Origin: Bacillota bacterium
GTDB lineage: Bacteria > Bacillota > Dethiobacteria > DTU022
DNA length: 32,240 bases
Reading direction: 5' to 3'
NCBI GenBank assembly: GCA_016874655.1
Contig: VGTO01000016.1
Location: 1 to 32,240 of the forward strand
Shown here: positions 16,249-25,839 of the stretch, piece after piece
Layout of the letters: every line of letters begins with the position of its first letter
How positions within the stretch are numbered: the first letter of the stretch is position 1
The notes under the pieces: model-generated
Database searches by the model: none
What the model was told of the DNA's origin: nothing
The model's input: only the letters and a program-made list of their open reading frames with translations
Position numbers and translations under genes: made by a program

Positions 16249-17529
16249 TTACTCATATCTCAGTGCCTCGATTGGGTCGAGCTTAGCCGCTTTGCTTGCC
16301 GGATACAAGCCAAAGAACAGACCAATAGCCATTGAAAATATAAAGCTCAGGAAAATCATTGGTATAGATGCAGATGCTGCCACCCCCAAAATTAACGAGG
16401 CCAGGACGCCTAAAGCTAAACCAAGCATAATGCCTATGATGCCGCCAATAACAGTCACAATTACCGCTTCAATTAGAAACTGTAGCTGTATATGAAATGT
16501 TTTAGCTCCCAACGCTTTTCTTATGCCAATTTCTCTGGTTCTTTCGGTTACTGAAACAAGCATAATGTTCATAACGCCGATACCACCAACGATGAGAGAT
16601 ATTGCGGCTATAACAGCAACTGCCAACGTTATCGTATTAAGCGTGCTTGTCACAGTGTCGAGGATCAGGGTCAGGTTCGAAGCGGAGGCCTTCCAGTCTC
16701 TATTACCGGCGTAAACGCCATCAAAGTAACTTTGAAAGCTGTCTGTTAGTTGGGTAATATCTTCATCAGCATTCGCAACAACTGTGAATGAAGTGAAATT
16801 CTTTTCCAATACGTCCTTTTTGGCGGTAGATACGGGGATATACATAACTGTTTGCATATCTCTATCTGAAGCCGTGCTGGCAAATGGTCCATCTTGCGCG
16901 TATTCGTAAACTCCAATAATTGTGTAGATGTCAATGGAATTAGGTTTGTAAATCTTTATTGTTTTTCCGACAGTGTCCGTTCCAAGAGGAAACATATTTT
17001 CAACCAACTTATCAGATACAACGGCTACATTAGCAAAACCATCAATGTCCTGCTGTGAAATGATGCGGCCCGACAGAAGTGTAATAGTATTTGCCGTAGC
17101 ATAATCCTTATTAATGCCCAAGATCGAAACATTGGCATATAGTTCCATGTCTCTCGCAGTCGCACTACCGCCTGAATAACTTATCGATATCCCCTGAATA
17201 ACGTCTGCGAATCGGGCTTTGAAATCGCTAATCATTGTTTCGGTAATTAAATCAGATGATGTTGGTGTTTTGCCGGTAATAATGACTCCAGTAGGAGGAC
17301 GCAAACGACCAATTGCGTTTTCCTTCTCCCTTTCCTGAACCGCAATTGTTATATTGGCTGTTCCAAGAGCTGCCAGGTCTGTACTTACAGAGCTTTCCAA
17401 TGCGTTGCCAATGCTGACGATTGCAATAACCGAAGCAATACCGATGATAATTCCGAGCATCGTAAGCAATGCTCTTGTTTTATTAGTTTTAAGGGATGAG
17501 GCGGCCAACGTAACGTTTTCCCAGATCAC
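16249..17529 (-). CDS. MacB/YknZ-like ABC transporter permease
   Basis: A 426-residue type VII ABC permease. It has one N-terminal membrane helix ([21 protein letters not shown]), a MacB-type extracytoplasmic domain of about 230 residues, and a C-terminal FtsX-like domain with three more helices. The coupling region [23 protein letters not shown] is the classic MacB/YknZ signature. Such permeases do not form a channel; they transmit ATP-driven movement across the membrane to drive export or lipoprotein/peptide release, with two copies per complex. The start is GTG overlapping the ATPase stop (GTGTGA), so the two are translationally coupled. With the fusion protein upstream, the order is fusion protein-ATPase-permease as in yknXYZ, which protects Bacillus against the SdpC toxin. 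The actual substrate is unknown. Confidence 0.93.
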   Translation of the reverse strand: MIWENVTLAASSLKTNKTRALLTMLGIIIGIASVIAIVSIGNALESSVSTDLAALGTANITIAVQEREKENAIGRLRPPTGVIITGKTPTSSDLITETMISDFKARFADVIQGISISYSGGSATARDMELYANVSILGINKDYATANTITLLSGRIISQQDIDGFANVAVVSDKLVENMFPLGTDTVGKTIKIYKPNSIDIYTIIGVYEYAQDGPFASTASDRDMQTVMYIPVSTAKKDVLEKNFTSFTVVANADEDITQLTDSFQSYFDGVYAGNRDWKASASNLTLILDTVTSTLNTITLAVAVIAAISLIVGGIGVMNIMLVSVTERTREIGIRKALGAKTFHIQLQFLIEAVIVTVIGGIIGIMLGLALGVLASLILGVAASASIPMIFLSFIFSMAIGLFFGLYPASKAAKLDPIEALRYE

Positions 17530-18236
17530 ACCGTAGACCCTCTTTCAAAAGCTGCTATGTTTGATTCATCGCCGACGATTCTGCCGTCCCTTAATGTGAC
17601 AATCCGCTGTGTCTTTTTTGCCAATTCATCGTTATGTGTAATCAGGACAATTGTCCTTTTTTCTTCTCGGTGAATTTTCATAAATAAGTCCATAACCATA
17701 TTACCTGTTTCGGTATCTAAGTTGCCGGTAGGTTCATCGGCAAGTATTATTGAGGGTTCGTTTGCAAGAGCTCTTGCGATTGCCACTCTCTGTTTTTGGC
17801 CGCCAGACAACTCATTCGGCATATGCGTCATTCTGTCTTGCATCCCCACGAGCGAAAGTAAATATTTTGCTCTTTCTCTGCGTTCTCTTTTCGGGATGCC
17901 TTTGTAAAACATGGGTAGTTCGACATTGCTGAGGGCGTTTATCTTAGCTACAAGATTGAATGTCTGAAATACAAATCCGACTTTCTCATTCCTTATTTCA
18001 GAAAGCTCGTTATCCGTCATTTCTGCGATCGGTGTTCCATCCAATATATACAGACCTTCTGTCGGGCGGTCGAGTGCCCCTATGATATTCATAAGCGTAC
18101 TCTTTCCCGAACCAGATTGCCCCACTATGGCAATAAATTCACCTTCATTGATTATCAATGATATTTTTCGCAACACTTCAAGCTCATTCGGCTCGCCGAT
18201 AAAGTATCTTTTAACAATTTCTCTTAATTGAAGCAT
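17526..18236 (-). CDS. MacB/YknY-like ABC transporter ATPase
   Basis: A canonical LolD/MacB-type ATPase. It has Walker [11 protein letters not shown]-loop FQTFN, signature [16 protein letters not shown], Walker B IILADEP followed by TGNLD, and H-loop ITHND. The frame opens seven codons earlier with GTG at 18257. I choose the ATG at 18236 because GAGGT lies 7 bp upstream and the earlier GTG has no ribosome site; the protein is then 236 residues. All catalytic motifs are intact, so two copies would form two normal ATP sites. It is between the fusion protein gene (35 bp gap) and the permease (overlap). Confidence 0.94.
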   Translation of the reverse strand: MLQLREIVKRYFIGEPNELEVLRKISLIINEGEFIAIVGQSGSGKSTLMNIIGALDRPTEGLYILDGTPIAEMTDNELSEIRNEKVGFVFQTFNLVAKINALSNVELPMFYKGIPKRERRERAKYLLSLVGMQDRMTHMPNELSGGQKQRVAIARALANEPSIILADEPTGNLDTETGNMVMDLFMKIHREEKRTIVLITHNDELAKKTQRIVTLRDGRIVGDESNIAAFERGSTV

Positions 18237-18270
18237 CTGCTCTACCTCATGTTGCACATTTGCAGGTTAT

Positions 18271-20001
18271 CTAGTTTTCATTCGGGGCGCTAAGAATAAT
18301 CAGTCCATCTTCTATTCCATTACCCGAAATTTCCGCTGATGTACTGGTCTTGATTCCGATTACCACAGGAATATCAATGGTTTCGTTACCGGTCTGCGAT
18401 CGGACAAAGGTACCATTTTCATTAGTGATAATAGCTGACAATGGCACTGCGTAAACGTTTTTCTTTGAAGTGACTATAATTTCTAGAAATGCATTCATTC
18501 CGATCCTTATGTTTTCATTTGGGTTTAAAAACTTTACCCAAATCTCAAATTCTACATTCGTCGAACCTGCTTCACTGACAGCCGTTGGCGAAATAAAGAT
18601 AATTTCACCCTCAAAAACCTCTGTATCGGTTGCATCGGTGGTAATCAATATCTGCTGTCCAATCCTTAAATCATTAAGGTTATATTCTTTTACCTTGGCT
18701 GTTATGTACAACAGATTCGTGTCTTCAATCGTAAACAGGATTCCGGATGGATTAGTGCCTTCTTTGGCATTTACAGCTGTGATTGTACCACTTTCTAAGG
18801 CAATAATAGTGGCATCTGCAAGCTGTTCAAGCAGCCTGTCAAGCACAATCTGCTGGTTTGCGACATTCGACTCACCAGTCAAGGCTTTACTCCTGGCTTG
18901 ATTTAAGTTGTTCTGAGCGTTCGTTACGCTTAGTTTTGCAGATTCAAGCGATTTCGCCGCATCAGTGACATTCCTATGGGCCGTTTCCAGTTGTGTTGCA
19001 TTATCTTCGGCGGCTTTATCCTTTGCTCTTTGCAAATCAGTCACTGCTTTGTCATAAGCTCGCTGCGCATCACGGAGAGCTATCTTAGCCGTATCTACAC
19101 TTTTCGTAGCATTTTCCACTGCTCTGTCATAGGCTCTGTTCAAATCTTCCACTGCTTTGTCGTATGCCCTTTGAGCATCTTCTACAGCATTTCTTGCGGC
19201 TGTAACTTTTGCGTCGGCCGCATCTAGAGCAGACTGATTAGAATTATCAATATCAGCTTGCTCTTTATCGTTTATCGCTTTTTCCAGATCGGCTAAATTT
19301 CTGTCAAGTTTGATTCTGGCATCATTGATTGCATTCTGATATGTATAGGCGTCAAAGGCGTATATTTCTGAGTTTAGATCGTTTTCAGCTTCTACCAGAT
19401 CTGCGTTTTTTTTGTCAAGCGTAACTTTTGCTTCAGTTATCGCATTATCGTATGCGTACGAATCAAAAGGTTCGACGACTGCCTCTTCCGCTTCCCTGAG
19501 GTCAGCAAGGCTTTTTTCATAGGCAAGCTGCTGCCTATCGCGGGATACAATGGCGGAGTCAAGCGTATTTTGTACGTTTACTATGCTGTTTTGGTTATTT
19601 TGCTTTTCTGTTTCCAGCGATTTTTTTGCGTTTTTTAAATTATTTTTGGCTTGGTTGATATCGTACTCTAAACTAGTTGTATCAATTTTTGCCAATGTAT
19701 CGCCTTTTTCGACCCTATCCCCGGTTTCCACCATAACCTCTTCCACCGGGTAGGTTAACAATAACGAATAGATATTGGTGACAATTGAACTTTCAACTTG
19801 CCCGGAGACAGAGATAGTATTTGATATCTCCGTTTTGCTTAAAGTTATCGTGTTGAGGCTATTCGCATCAGATGCTGCACGGCGACTTGTAACCGATAAG
19901 TATATGGCAACTCCTATACCTATTAGCAACAAAACGACTGCTAAGGCTATCCACTTTGCATTCTTTTTCTTTGCGTCATTTTGCTTATCGCTCTTTGCCA
20001 T
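18271..20001 (-). CDS. HlyD/YknX-like membrane-fusion (periplasmic adaptor) protein with very long coiled coil
   Basis: This adaptor subunit has an N-terminal membrane anchor (WIALAVVLLLIGIGVAIYL), a first half-lipoyl segment (VEEVMVETGDRVEKGDTLAKID), a coiled-coil region of roughly 280 residues, then the second lipoyl half (IIALESGTITAVNAKEGT) and beta-barrel parts. Typical YknX is about 380 residues; here 576, the excess being coiled coil. That region contains internal repeats: FDSYAYDNAI/FDAYTYQNAI units 37 residues apart and two DAQRAYDKAV units 36 apart. I use ATG 20001 because AAGAGGTG lies about 9 bp upstream; an in-frame ATG at 20034 has no ribosome site. It heads the operon with the ATPase and permease. 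The long hairpin suggests reach through a thick wall layer or to a distant partner. Confidence 0.9.
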   Translation of the reverse strand: MAKSDKQNDAKKKNAKWIALAVVLLLIGIGVAIYLSVTSRRAASDANSLNTITLSKTEISNTISVSGQVESSIVTNIYSLLLTYPVEEVMVETGDRVEKGDTLAKIDTTSLEYDINQAKNNLKNAKKSLETEKQNNQNSIVNVQNTLDSAIVSRDRQQLAYEKSLADLREAEEAVVEPFDSYAYDNAITEAKVTLDKKNADLVEAENDLNSEIYAFDAYTYQNAINDARIKLDRNLADLEKAINDKEQADIDNSNQSALDAADAKVTAARNAVEDAQRAYDKAVEDLNRAYDRAVENATKSVDTAKIALRDAQRAYDKAVTDLQRAKDKAAEDNATQLETAHRNVTDAAKSLESAKLSVTNAQNNLNQARSKALTGESNVANQQIVLDRLLEQLADATIIALESGTITAVNAKEGTNPSGILFTIEDTNLLYITAKVKEYNLNDLRIGQQILITTDATDTEVFEGEIIFISPTAVSEAGSTNVEFEIWVKFLNPNENIRIGMNAFLEIIVTSKKNVYAVPLSAIITNENGTFVRSQTGNETIDIPVVIGIKTSTSAEISGNGIEDGLIILSAPNEN

Positions 20002-20034
20002 CTTAGCAACACCTCTTGACTTAACATCTCGCAT

Positions 20035-20639
20035 TACGGTCTGTGACAGTGATCAGATCTTAATTATTATCGACAAGCTGATTTTCAATGTCCGTCATAA
20101 AAGGGGATACTATCTCTATTACCTACTAACCGAAAGATCGGTAGCTCCCTAAGATCAAGCTTGTGCATGCAAGATAACCCTCCAAACCTCTATTCTAATT
20201 ATACATGAAGCTTAGGCAATCTATAGAATAAGTTTATGTAAGGATTGTGAACACAGTATGAAGTTTAGAAACGGGAGCTGGACAGGGCAGTTAATGAAGA
20301 TGGCGGGGTTGCTTTTTATGTTGAAAAACCAACCGGGCCATCTGCTATTGCCGGGTTGCTGAAACGCGATTTTTTAGATACGGAACAGTCAGTTACCCCG
20401 AAGATAATGAGATTCTTAACCTCTACCGCATTAACTTATCCTAATTCCGAAGGCCGGCCCGGCCAAGAAAGTAGACATAGTTGATAAACTATTCCATGTG
20501 GAGGTTTATCCGCCACCAGAAAGAACTCACACTAGCGGCAAGCCTCAGGTTGGCTGCATTGTCTTTTCCCTCTATCTTAATGCCGTGTAATTCTGTTATT
20601 ATTGAATTATCTGGCTGGTGAGATGAGTGATTTCTCGGC
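20035..20639. other. ~600-bp intergenic region between divergent export operons
   Basis: No convincing gene is seen. A frame from 20269 to 20484 (+) stays open for 71 codons and reads like protein in places (GGVAFYVEKPTGPSAIAGLL), but it begins directly after a stop and has no ribosome site; it may be a decayed remnant. On the minus strand a 50-codon ATG frame (20489-20641) also lacks a ribosome site. A TATAAT (minus strand, about 20197-20202) and the distant dyad TATTCTA...TAGAATA around 20190-20228 may belong to the promoter of the minus-strand operon. A small hairpin (ACCGA-AAGA-TCGGT, near 20130-20143) lies in its probable leader. Confidence 0.4.
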
Positions 20640-21347
20640 ATGGACACTGGAAATAGGGAAGCAATGATCGAAGTCCGAAACCTGGTTAAAACCTACTATA
20701 CCGGTGGGAAGCCATTTAGCGCTCTGCGCTCAGTTAACTTCTCAATCTCGGCCAACGAATATGTAGGGGTAATCGGCAAATCGGGCGCCGGTAAAACAAC
20801 CCTGATCAACATGTTAAGCGGAGTCGACCAGATTACCGGTGGTGAAGTATACGTTAACGGAACCGCTGTCCATGCTCTGGGAGATGATCAGCTGGCACTT
20901 TGGCGGGGGTTGAACTTAGGTGTCGTTTTCCAGTCTTTTCATCTGCTGCCGATGCTCTCATTACTTGATAACATTACCCTGGCCATGGATTTTTGCGGCA
21001 CCTACCGCCACGGCAAATCAGAGAAAAGAGCCATGGCACTATTGGACAGCGTTGAACTGGCAGACCATGCCCGCAAGCTGCCGGCCCAGATTTCTGGTGG
21101 GGAGAAACAACGGGTAGCTATTGCCAGGGCCCTGGTCAATGATCCGGCTGTTATTCTGGCTGATGAACCAACCGGGCGGCTTGATTCGGCAACATCAGAA
21201 ACTATTTTCAGGATTTTTGATCATTTAATCGCCCGCGGGAAAACGATTGTCATGGTTTCGCACGATCGAACGCTGGCTGATCGGGTCAACCGGGTATTTA
21301 ACTTAGAAGATGGACAGATCATCAGTAATGGCGGTGAAGAACTATGA
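20640..21347 (+). CDS. ABC transporter ATPase, canonical member of an unequal pair
   Basis: A LolD/MacB-type ATPase of 235 residues. It has Walker [10 protein letters not shown] (46-54), Q-loop FQSFH, signature ISGGEKQR (151-158), Walker B VILADEP with Asp175 and Glu176, and H-loop VSHD. All residues needed for hydrolysis are present. It overlaps the second ATPase gene by 4 bp (ATGA). The ribosome site is poor for both ATG 20640 and the in-frame ATG 20664, so the first eight residues are uncertain. It is the first gene of the + strand export operon: two ATPases, double permease, lipoprotein adaptor. Together with the next gene it probably forms a heterodimeric motor. Confidence 0.92.
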   Translation: MDTGNREAMIEVRNLVKTYYTGGKPFSALRSVNFSISANEYVGVIGKSGAGKTTLINMLSGVDQITGGEVYVNGTAVHALGDDQLALWRGLNLGVVFQSFHLLPMLSLLDNITLAMDFCGTYRHGKSEKRAMALLDSVELADHARKLPAQISGGEKQRVAIARALVNDPAVILADEPTGRLDSATSETIFRIFDHLIARGKTIVMVSHDRTLADRVNRVFNLEDGQIISNGGEEL

Positions 21348-22114
21348 CCGCCAGCTTAACTCCATCACACGGCCAGGGAGCCCTGATTGAAATGAACCAG
21401 GTTGGTAAAACCTTTTACAGCGCATCCGGACCTTTTCAGGCTCTTAAGGATATTGAGCTCAGTTTTTATCGGGGCGAGTTTGTGGGGGTAATCGGCAAAT
21501 CCGGAAGCGGCAAATCAACCCTGGTCAACATGATCACCGGTATAGATCATCCCACCAGGGGGAAAGTATTTGTTGACGGGATTGATATCCACGCCATGCC
21601 CGAAAGCAAACAGGCCCGATGGCGGGGCAGAAACTTAGGTGTTGTCTTTCAATTCTTTCAACTGCTGCCGATGCTGACCCTGGCTGAAAATGTTCTCTTG
21701 CCGATGGATTTTTGTAATATGTACAGTCCGGCAGAGCGCCCCGAACGAGCCTATGCTCTGCTGAAGATGGTAGGTTTGGCAGATCTTGCTCACAAGTTGC
21801 CCGGTTCAGTATCGGTTGGCCAGCAGCAAAGCGCTGCGATTGCCCGCGCTCTGGCCAATAACCCGCCGATTATCGTTGCTGATGAACCGACCGGTAACCT
21901 GGATCTTAAAACGGCCGATTCAGTTTATAATCGCTTTACGGCGCTGGCGGCAGAAGGGCGCACCATTATTATGATTACCCATGATCCTGAAATTGCCGGT
22001 CGCCTGACACGCACGGTTACCCTTAAAGACGGCGAAATAATTAACCAGTCTTCAGTGAAAACATTAACACCAGCCGGTAATACTACCAATGATCAGGGAG
22101 ATGTAAACCGATGA
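21344..22114 (+). CDS. ABC transporter ATPase with degenerate signature motif
   Basis: This 256-residue ATPase is clearly a paralogue of the preceding one (shared GVIGKSG, VFQ-F-xLLPML, MDFC). Walker [10 protein letters not shown] (51-59), Walker B IIVADEP (Asp180, Glu181) and H-loop ITHD are intact. The signature is altered to [14 protein letters not shown]: the first Gly of LSGGQ is Val158, and the usual Gln-Arg-Val after it is Gln-Ser-Ala. In a heterodimer this would weaken one of the two composite ATP sites, as in asymmetric ABC exporters. The C-terminus has an extra 25-residue tail after the H-loop region. It overlaps both neighbours by 4 bp (ATGA), so stoichiometric translation is expected. 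Confidence 0.92.
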   Translation: MTASLTPSHGQGALIEMNQVGKTFYSASGPFQALKDIELSFYRGEFVGVIGKSGSGKSTLVNMITGIDHPTRGKVFVDGIDIHAMPESKQARWRGRNLGVVFQFFQLLPMLTLAENVLLPMDFCNMYSPAERPERAYALLKMVGLADLAHKLPGSVSVGQQQSAAIARALANNPPIIVADEPTGNLDLKTADSVYNRFTALAAEGRTIIMITHDPEIAGRLTRTVTLKDGEIINQSSVKTLTPAGNTTNDQGDVNR

Positions 22115-24495
22115 GGCCCCGCTGGCGCAAAGTGATCGCCGATTGGTGGAGTAATTTATCGCGCTTTATCCTGGTAACCCTTTCATTGATGGGCGGTCTC
22201 TTTTCCATCGGCATTATCGCCGGCGGTTATGTTACAACTCTTGAAGATATGGAGAGCGGGTTTAAGGCCATTAGTCCCTCTGATGTCAGGATCAGAACTG
22301 AAGCCTTTGATCAAAGTCTGATCGATTATGTTCAGAGCCTCGAAGGAGTAGTTGCCGCGGAAGGCGAAAAGATGTTGTTCGCCCAGCTGCAAACAGCCGA
22401 TGGCGAATGGCAGGATATCATCATCCGTGTTTTACCGGAAGAAGAGCAGCAAATTAACTTAGTTGAGCTGCTGGAGGGTCGGTTACCGCAGGAGCAGGAG
22501 ATCATTTTTGATATCCACCGGACTATTGATTACGGGATTGGTGATCAGGTCACCATTCAGACTGCCGCCGGGCAAAAACGGCAGTTGCAGTATACCGGAA
22601 CAGTTCGCGATCAGACCATCGGCACCTTAAGCGGCAGCTATTTTGTCGCTCCGGTTTACGGCTATATTGCCTACGATACGCTGCCCTGGCTGCACCAGGA
22701 AAAGCACTATGAAGTTTTGCTGGTTACCGTCGACCCGCAGCTTTCAGCCGAAGATTACAAAGCGCTGAAAGATGATTTAACCGGCCTCGTGGAGCAGAGC
22801 GGTCGTTACGTTTTTACGATCACTGACCTGCGTAATAACGATCACCCAAACAGCGGTTACGTTCGTGCGGTCTCTAATTTACTGGCTCTCCTGGGGCTGC
22901 TTTCTGTTTTGCTGAGCGGCTTTCTGGTCTACAATGCTATGGCGGCCTTGTTGGCCCAGCAGATGCAGCATATTGGTATTTTAAAAGCAATCGGAGCACG
23001 CCAGGGCAGTATTATTAAAATGTATATGGTTTTCATTTTTGTCTTCGGCCTGTTGGCCCTGATTGTGGCCGTTCCTCTTTCAGCCTGGTCGGCACAAGCC
23101 CTCGGGCAATTTCTGGGGCTGCGCCTGAACTTCCGGGCAGGAGATTTGCGCCTGGTACCCTTTGCCCTGGTCATTCAAACGGTTATCGCTATTATCCTGC
23201 CACAAGCTGCAGGAATAATCCCAATCCTGAAAGCATCTAAGGTCAGCGTTCAGGAAGCGATTAATTCCACCGGTATCCAAATTGATGAATTTGGTAAAAG
23301 CCGGCTGGATCGCCGTCTGGAGAAGATTAAAAACATCGGGCGGCCACTGCTGATTTCATTACGCAATACCTTCAGACGCAAAAGCCGTCTGGTTTTAACT
23401 CTGATTACCTTAAGCCTGGCCGGGGCGGTCTTTATTGCCACCTTCAATGTGCGCGCCTCAGTTGAAAAGTATATTGATAAAGTAACAGCGTATATTCTGG
23501 CCGATGTTAACCTCGACTTTGACCGTAATTATCGCATCAACGAAATTGAAGCCATTGCTAAAACCATTCCCCAGGTCGTACTGGTTGAACCGCGTAGTGC
23601 GGCAACAGCACAGCTATTAAATGATCAGGGCGAAGCCCTTGAAACAGTAGAAATATGGGGAACTCCACCTGATTCTTCAACAATAAAGCCAATACTACTG
23701 GATGGCCGCTGGATTGTTGCTGGAGATCGAAATGCTATTGTCTTAAATGAAGCTTTCATTTCCAACTACCCCGATCTTCAAGTGGGCGATATAATTAACT
23801 TTAATATTAAGCATCGTGAAATCAGCTTTGTAATCGTCGGTTTTTTTCAGTTTATCGGCAATGACTTTTTTCTGGCTTATGCGCCGATCGATTATTTAAA
23901 TGAAGTAAGCGGTAATCGTCATAAAGCGGCTAATTACCAGGTAGTTGCCGATGTCAGCCTGGTTGAGCAGGATCGCGAAGAAGCCCTGGCCCGCACCCTG
24001 GATGAAACCTTCCGGTCAGCTGGTTTCTCAATCCGGAGCGCCTCAACCAGTAAAAGCATTCGCGGCAATGCCACGCTTGGCCTGGATACGATGACCTTCT
24101 TCCTGTTGATTATGTCCGGTTTAACGGCCTTGGTCGGCAGCATTAGCCTGACCGGAACCATGGGGATGAATGTGATGGAGCGAACCCGTGAAATAGGGGT
24201 CATGCGCGCTATCGGTGCAACCGACCGGCAGGTAATGAAACTGGTGCTGATCGAAGGAGTGATCATTGGTTTGATCAGCTGGTTTATCGGTGTTCTTTTA
24301 GCTTTTCCAATCAGTTATCTGATGTCGTATATCATCAACATGTCAATTTTTGGCGTAACCGGTGAATTTTCCATCACCATCAACGGGTTTATCATCTGGC
24401 TTGGCATTGTGCTGGTTCTTTCAGTGATTGCCGGTCTGATTCCGGCCAATAATGCCGCCAGGCTGACGATCAGGGAGGTGCTCTCCTATGAATAA
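22111..24495 (+). CDS. FtsX-like ABC permease with two fused halves
   Basis: A 794-residue permease carrying the FtsX/MacB layout twice. Half one has an N-terminal helix (FILVTLSLMGGLFSIGIIAGG), an extracytoplasmic domain of about 220 residues, then three helices after the coupling segment QQMQHIGILKAIGARQG. Half two begins near residue 415 (another helix, LVLTLITLSLAGAVFIA), has a second extracytoplasmic domain, the coupling segment VMERTREIGVMRAIGATDR, and three final helices ending in the usual A-R-L-T-I-R-E-V-L-S-Y-E tail. A single chain therefore supplies what two MacB subunits normally provide. Two different ATPase genes overlap upstream, so each half may bind its own ATPase. Substrate is unknown. 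The downstream adaptor lipoprotein suggests export or extraction from the membrane. Confidence 0.92.
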   Translation: MRPRWRKVIADWWSNLSRFILVTLSLMGGLFSIGIIAGGYVTTLEDMESGFKAISPSDVRIRTEAFDQSLIDYVQSLEGVVAAEGEKMLFAQLQTADGEWQDIIIRVLPEEEQQINLVELLEGRLPQEQEIIFDIHRTIDYGIGDQVTIQTAAGQKRQLQYTGTVRDQTIGTLSGSYFVAPVYGYIAYDTLPWLHQEKHYEVLLVTVDPQLSAEDYKALKDDLTGLVEQSGRYVFTITDLRNNDHPNSGYVRAVSNLLALLGLLSVLLSGFLVYNAMAALLAQQMQHIGILKAIGARQGSIIKMYMVFIFVFGLLALIVAVPLSAWSAQALGQFLGLRLNFRAGDLRLVPFALVIQTVIAIILPQAAGIIPILKASKVSVQEAINSTGIQIDEFGKSRLDRRLEKIKNIGRPLLISLRNTFRRKSRLVLTLITLSLAGAVFIATFNVRASVEKYIDKVTAYILADVNLDFDRNYRINEIEAIAKTIPQVVLVEPRSAATAQLLNDQGEALETVEIWGTPPDSSTIKPILLDGRWIVAGDRNAIVLNEAFISNYPDLQVGDIINFNIKHREISFVIVGFFQFIGNDFFLAYAPIDYLNEVSGNRHKAANYQVVADVSLVEQDREEALARTLDETFRSAGFSIRSASTSKSIRGNATLGLDTMTFFLLIMSGLTALVGSISLTGTMGMNVMERTREIGVMRAIGATDRQVMKLVLIEGVIIGLISWFIGVLLAFPISYLMSYIINMSIFGVTGEFSITINGFIIWLGIVLVLSVIAGLIPANNAARLTIREVLSYE

Positions 24496-24571
24496 GCGCC
24501 TGGGAACTGATAAAAATCTTGCACTGGCCGTCTGTGCCTCAATCAGTTTATGATACGGGGGGTTTAACGAA

Positions 24572-25738
24572 ATGAAAAAGCGCTTGTTTTTGGTGATCGC
24601 GGTTTTAACAATGATCATTGTTGCCGCAGGCTGTCATCTTTTGCCAACTGAAAAGGAACCGGAATCAAATCCGGTGCCGACACCGGTAACAGATGCCGGG
24701 GTGATCGCAGAAGCCAACCTTGTGCCTGCTAAATACAGCGCGCTGCGTTTTGCCTTGCCCGGAAAAGTTGCGGAAATCACTGTGACAGAAGGTGATTATG
24801 TCGAAGAAGGGCAGGTTTTAGCCCGTCTTGGCAATGTTGAATCGCTTGAAGCACAGCTGTTGGCAGCTGATTTGGCTGTTGTGGAAGCAGAACAGCGGCT
24901 AAAGGAAGTTAAGCGGTATTATGCTGATACTGATCCAATAGCTTTGGCAGAATCGGCGTTGGATGTGGCTGAAAGTCAGCAACTGGCGGCTCAAAAAGCC
25001 CTGGATGATGCCAAAATTGCCGGCTTAGAGCCACTGGAGGCACAGCTGCTGGCAGCTGATATGGCAGTCATGGAAGCCGAACAAACACTAAATGAGCTTG
25101 AAGAGCATAACGCAGATCAGGATGCCCTCGATTTGGCAGAAGCAGCTTTGGATACAGCAGAAGGTCAACAACGGGCGGCCCAAAGGGCTCTGGATGATGC
25201 CAGCACAGCCACTTACGAGCCGCTCGAGGCGCAGCTTTCAGCAGCCGATTTGGCTGTTATGGATGCAGATCAAAAACTGCGGGCATTGGAAAGAAAGCGT
25301 CGTGAACAGGATGATGTTAAGCTGGCACAGGTCGCCTATGACCTGGCTAAGGGTCAGCAGCGGGCGGCCAGAAAGGCTCTGGAGGAAGATGTAAAGCTTA
25401 CAGCCCCGTTCGCCGGTAAGGTAATCAGCATCGAACTGGAAGAAGGAGTCTATACTTCACCGGCCGAAGTAGCCTTAGTCTTAGCCGATAATTCGACCTG
25501 GTATCTGGAAACCTTCGACTTAGATGAAAATGAGGTCGTCAGGATCAGTGAAGGAGATCGGGTGGAAATACTTTTTGATGCCTTGCCCGGTCAAAGTTTT
25601 ACCGGCGAAGTTGAATCAATCAGTGAATATTTCCTTGAGCGTTTTGGTAATGTTACCTACGTGGTGAAGATTAGCCTTGCTGAAAAAGACGAGCGCCTGC
25701 GCTGGGGAATGACCGCTGAAGTCAGCTTCCCGGAGTAA
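24572..25738 (+). CDS. lipoprotein membrane-fusion (HlyD-like) protein with triplicated coiled-coil repeat
   Basis: The 388-residue adaptor starts with a lipoprotein signal peptide ending in VAAGC (Cys21 is the expected lipidated residue). Next come a lipoyl half (KVAEITVTEGDYVEEGQVLARLG, 65-87), a helical segment of about 182 residues, the second lipoyl half (LTAPFAGKVISIELEEGVYTSP) and a beta-barrel domain. The helical segment is three tandem copies of a 63-residue unit beginning LEAQL-AADLAV (residues 92, 155 and 218; the last is shortened to about 56). An AT-rich gap of 76 bp separates it from the permease, and a GGGGGG-type ribosome site precedes the ATG. It is the adaptor partner of the unequal-ATPase exporter. 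A lipid anchor in place of a membrane helix differs from the other adaptor in this window. Confidence 0.93.
   Translation: MKKRLFLVIAVLTMIIVAAGCHLLPTEKEPESNPVPTPVTDAGVIAEANLVPAKYSALRFALPGKVAEITVTEGDYVEEGQVLARLGNVESLEAQLLAADLAVVEAEQRLKEVKRYYADTDPIALAESALDVAESQQLAAQKALDDAKIAGLEPLEAQLLAADMAVMEAEQTLNELEEHNADQDALDLAEAALDTAEGQQRAAQRALDDASTATYEPLEAQLSAADLAVMDADQKLRALERKRREQDDVKLAQVAYDLAKGQQRAARKALEEDVKLTAPFAGKVISIELEEGVYTSPAEVALVLADNSTWYLETFDLDENEVVRISEGDRVEILFDALPGQSFTGEVESISEYFLERFGNVTYVVKISLAEKDERLRWGMTAEVSFPE
24845..25390 (+). repeat. three tandem 189-bp coding repeats (63 residues each, last partial)
   Basis: Units start at 24845, 25034 and 25223, each encoding LEAQ(L)-(L/S)AAD-(L/M)AV(V/M)-(E/D)A-(E/D)Q and ending with (K/R)ALDD or KALEED. 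The 63-residue period equals exactly nine heptads, so copies can be added or lost without breaking coiled-coil register. Copies 1 and 2 are most alike; copy 3 lacks the final seven residues. Third-codon differences show the duplication is not very recent. Confidence 0.88.
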
Positions 25739-25765
25739 TCACACTGCCGGGTTGATCTAATAAAA

Positions 25766-25793
25766 TATCCTATTGGATAGTGCTTGCTATAAT
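25766..25793 (+). promoter_or_regulatory. extended -10 promoter and small dyad before the YhfC-like gene
   Basis: TGCTATAAT (TG at 25785, TATAAT 25788-25793) is an ideal extended -10 element about 46 bp before the YhfC-like ATG. Just upstream, TATCC-TATT-GGATA (25766-25779) is a perfect 5-bp-arm dyad in the -35 area, possibly an operator. No consensus -35 is present, which is usual for extended -10 promoters. Confidence 0.45.
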
Positions 25794-25839
25794 AGTACAC
25801 AGCCTTTACTCTTCCGGAACTCTAAAGGAGTTGATCTAA

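Noticed and set aside
20489-20641. 50-codon minus-strand ATG frame between the export operons
   Set aside because: No ribosome site, overlaps the start of the divergent ATPase gene, and no recognisable family.
24488-24553. 21-codon frame overlapping the stop of the double permease
   Set aside because: No independent ribosome site and too short to judge; likely chance.
24845-25390. Tandem repeats considered as a CRISPR-like or satellite array
   Set aside because: The 189-bp units are coding, in frame and match a coiled-coil adaptor arm; no short repeats with unique spacers occur anywhere in the window.
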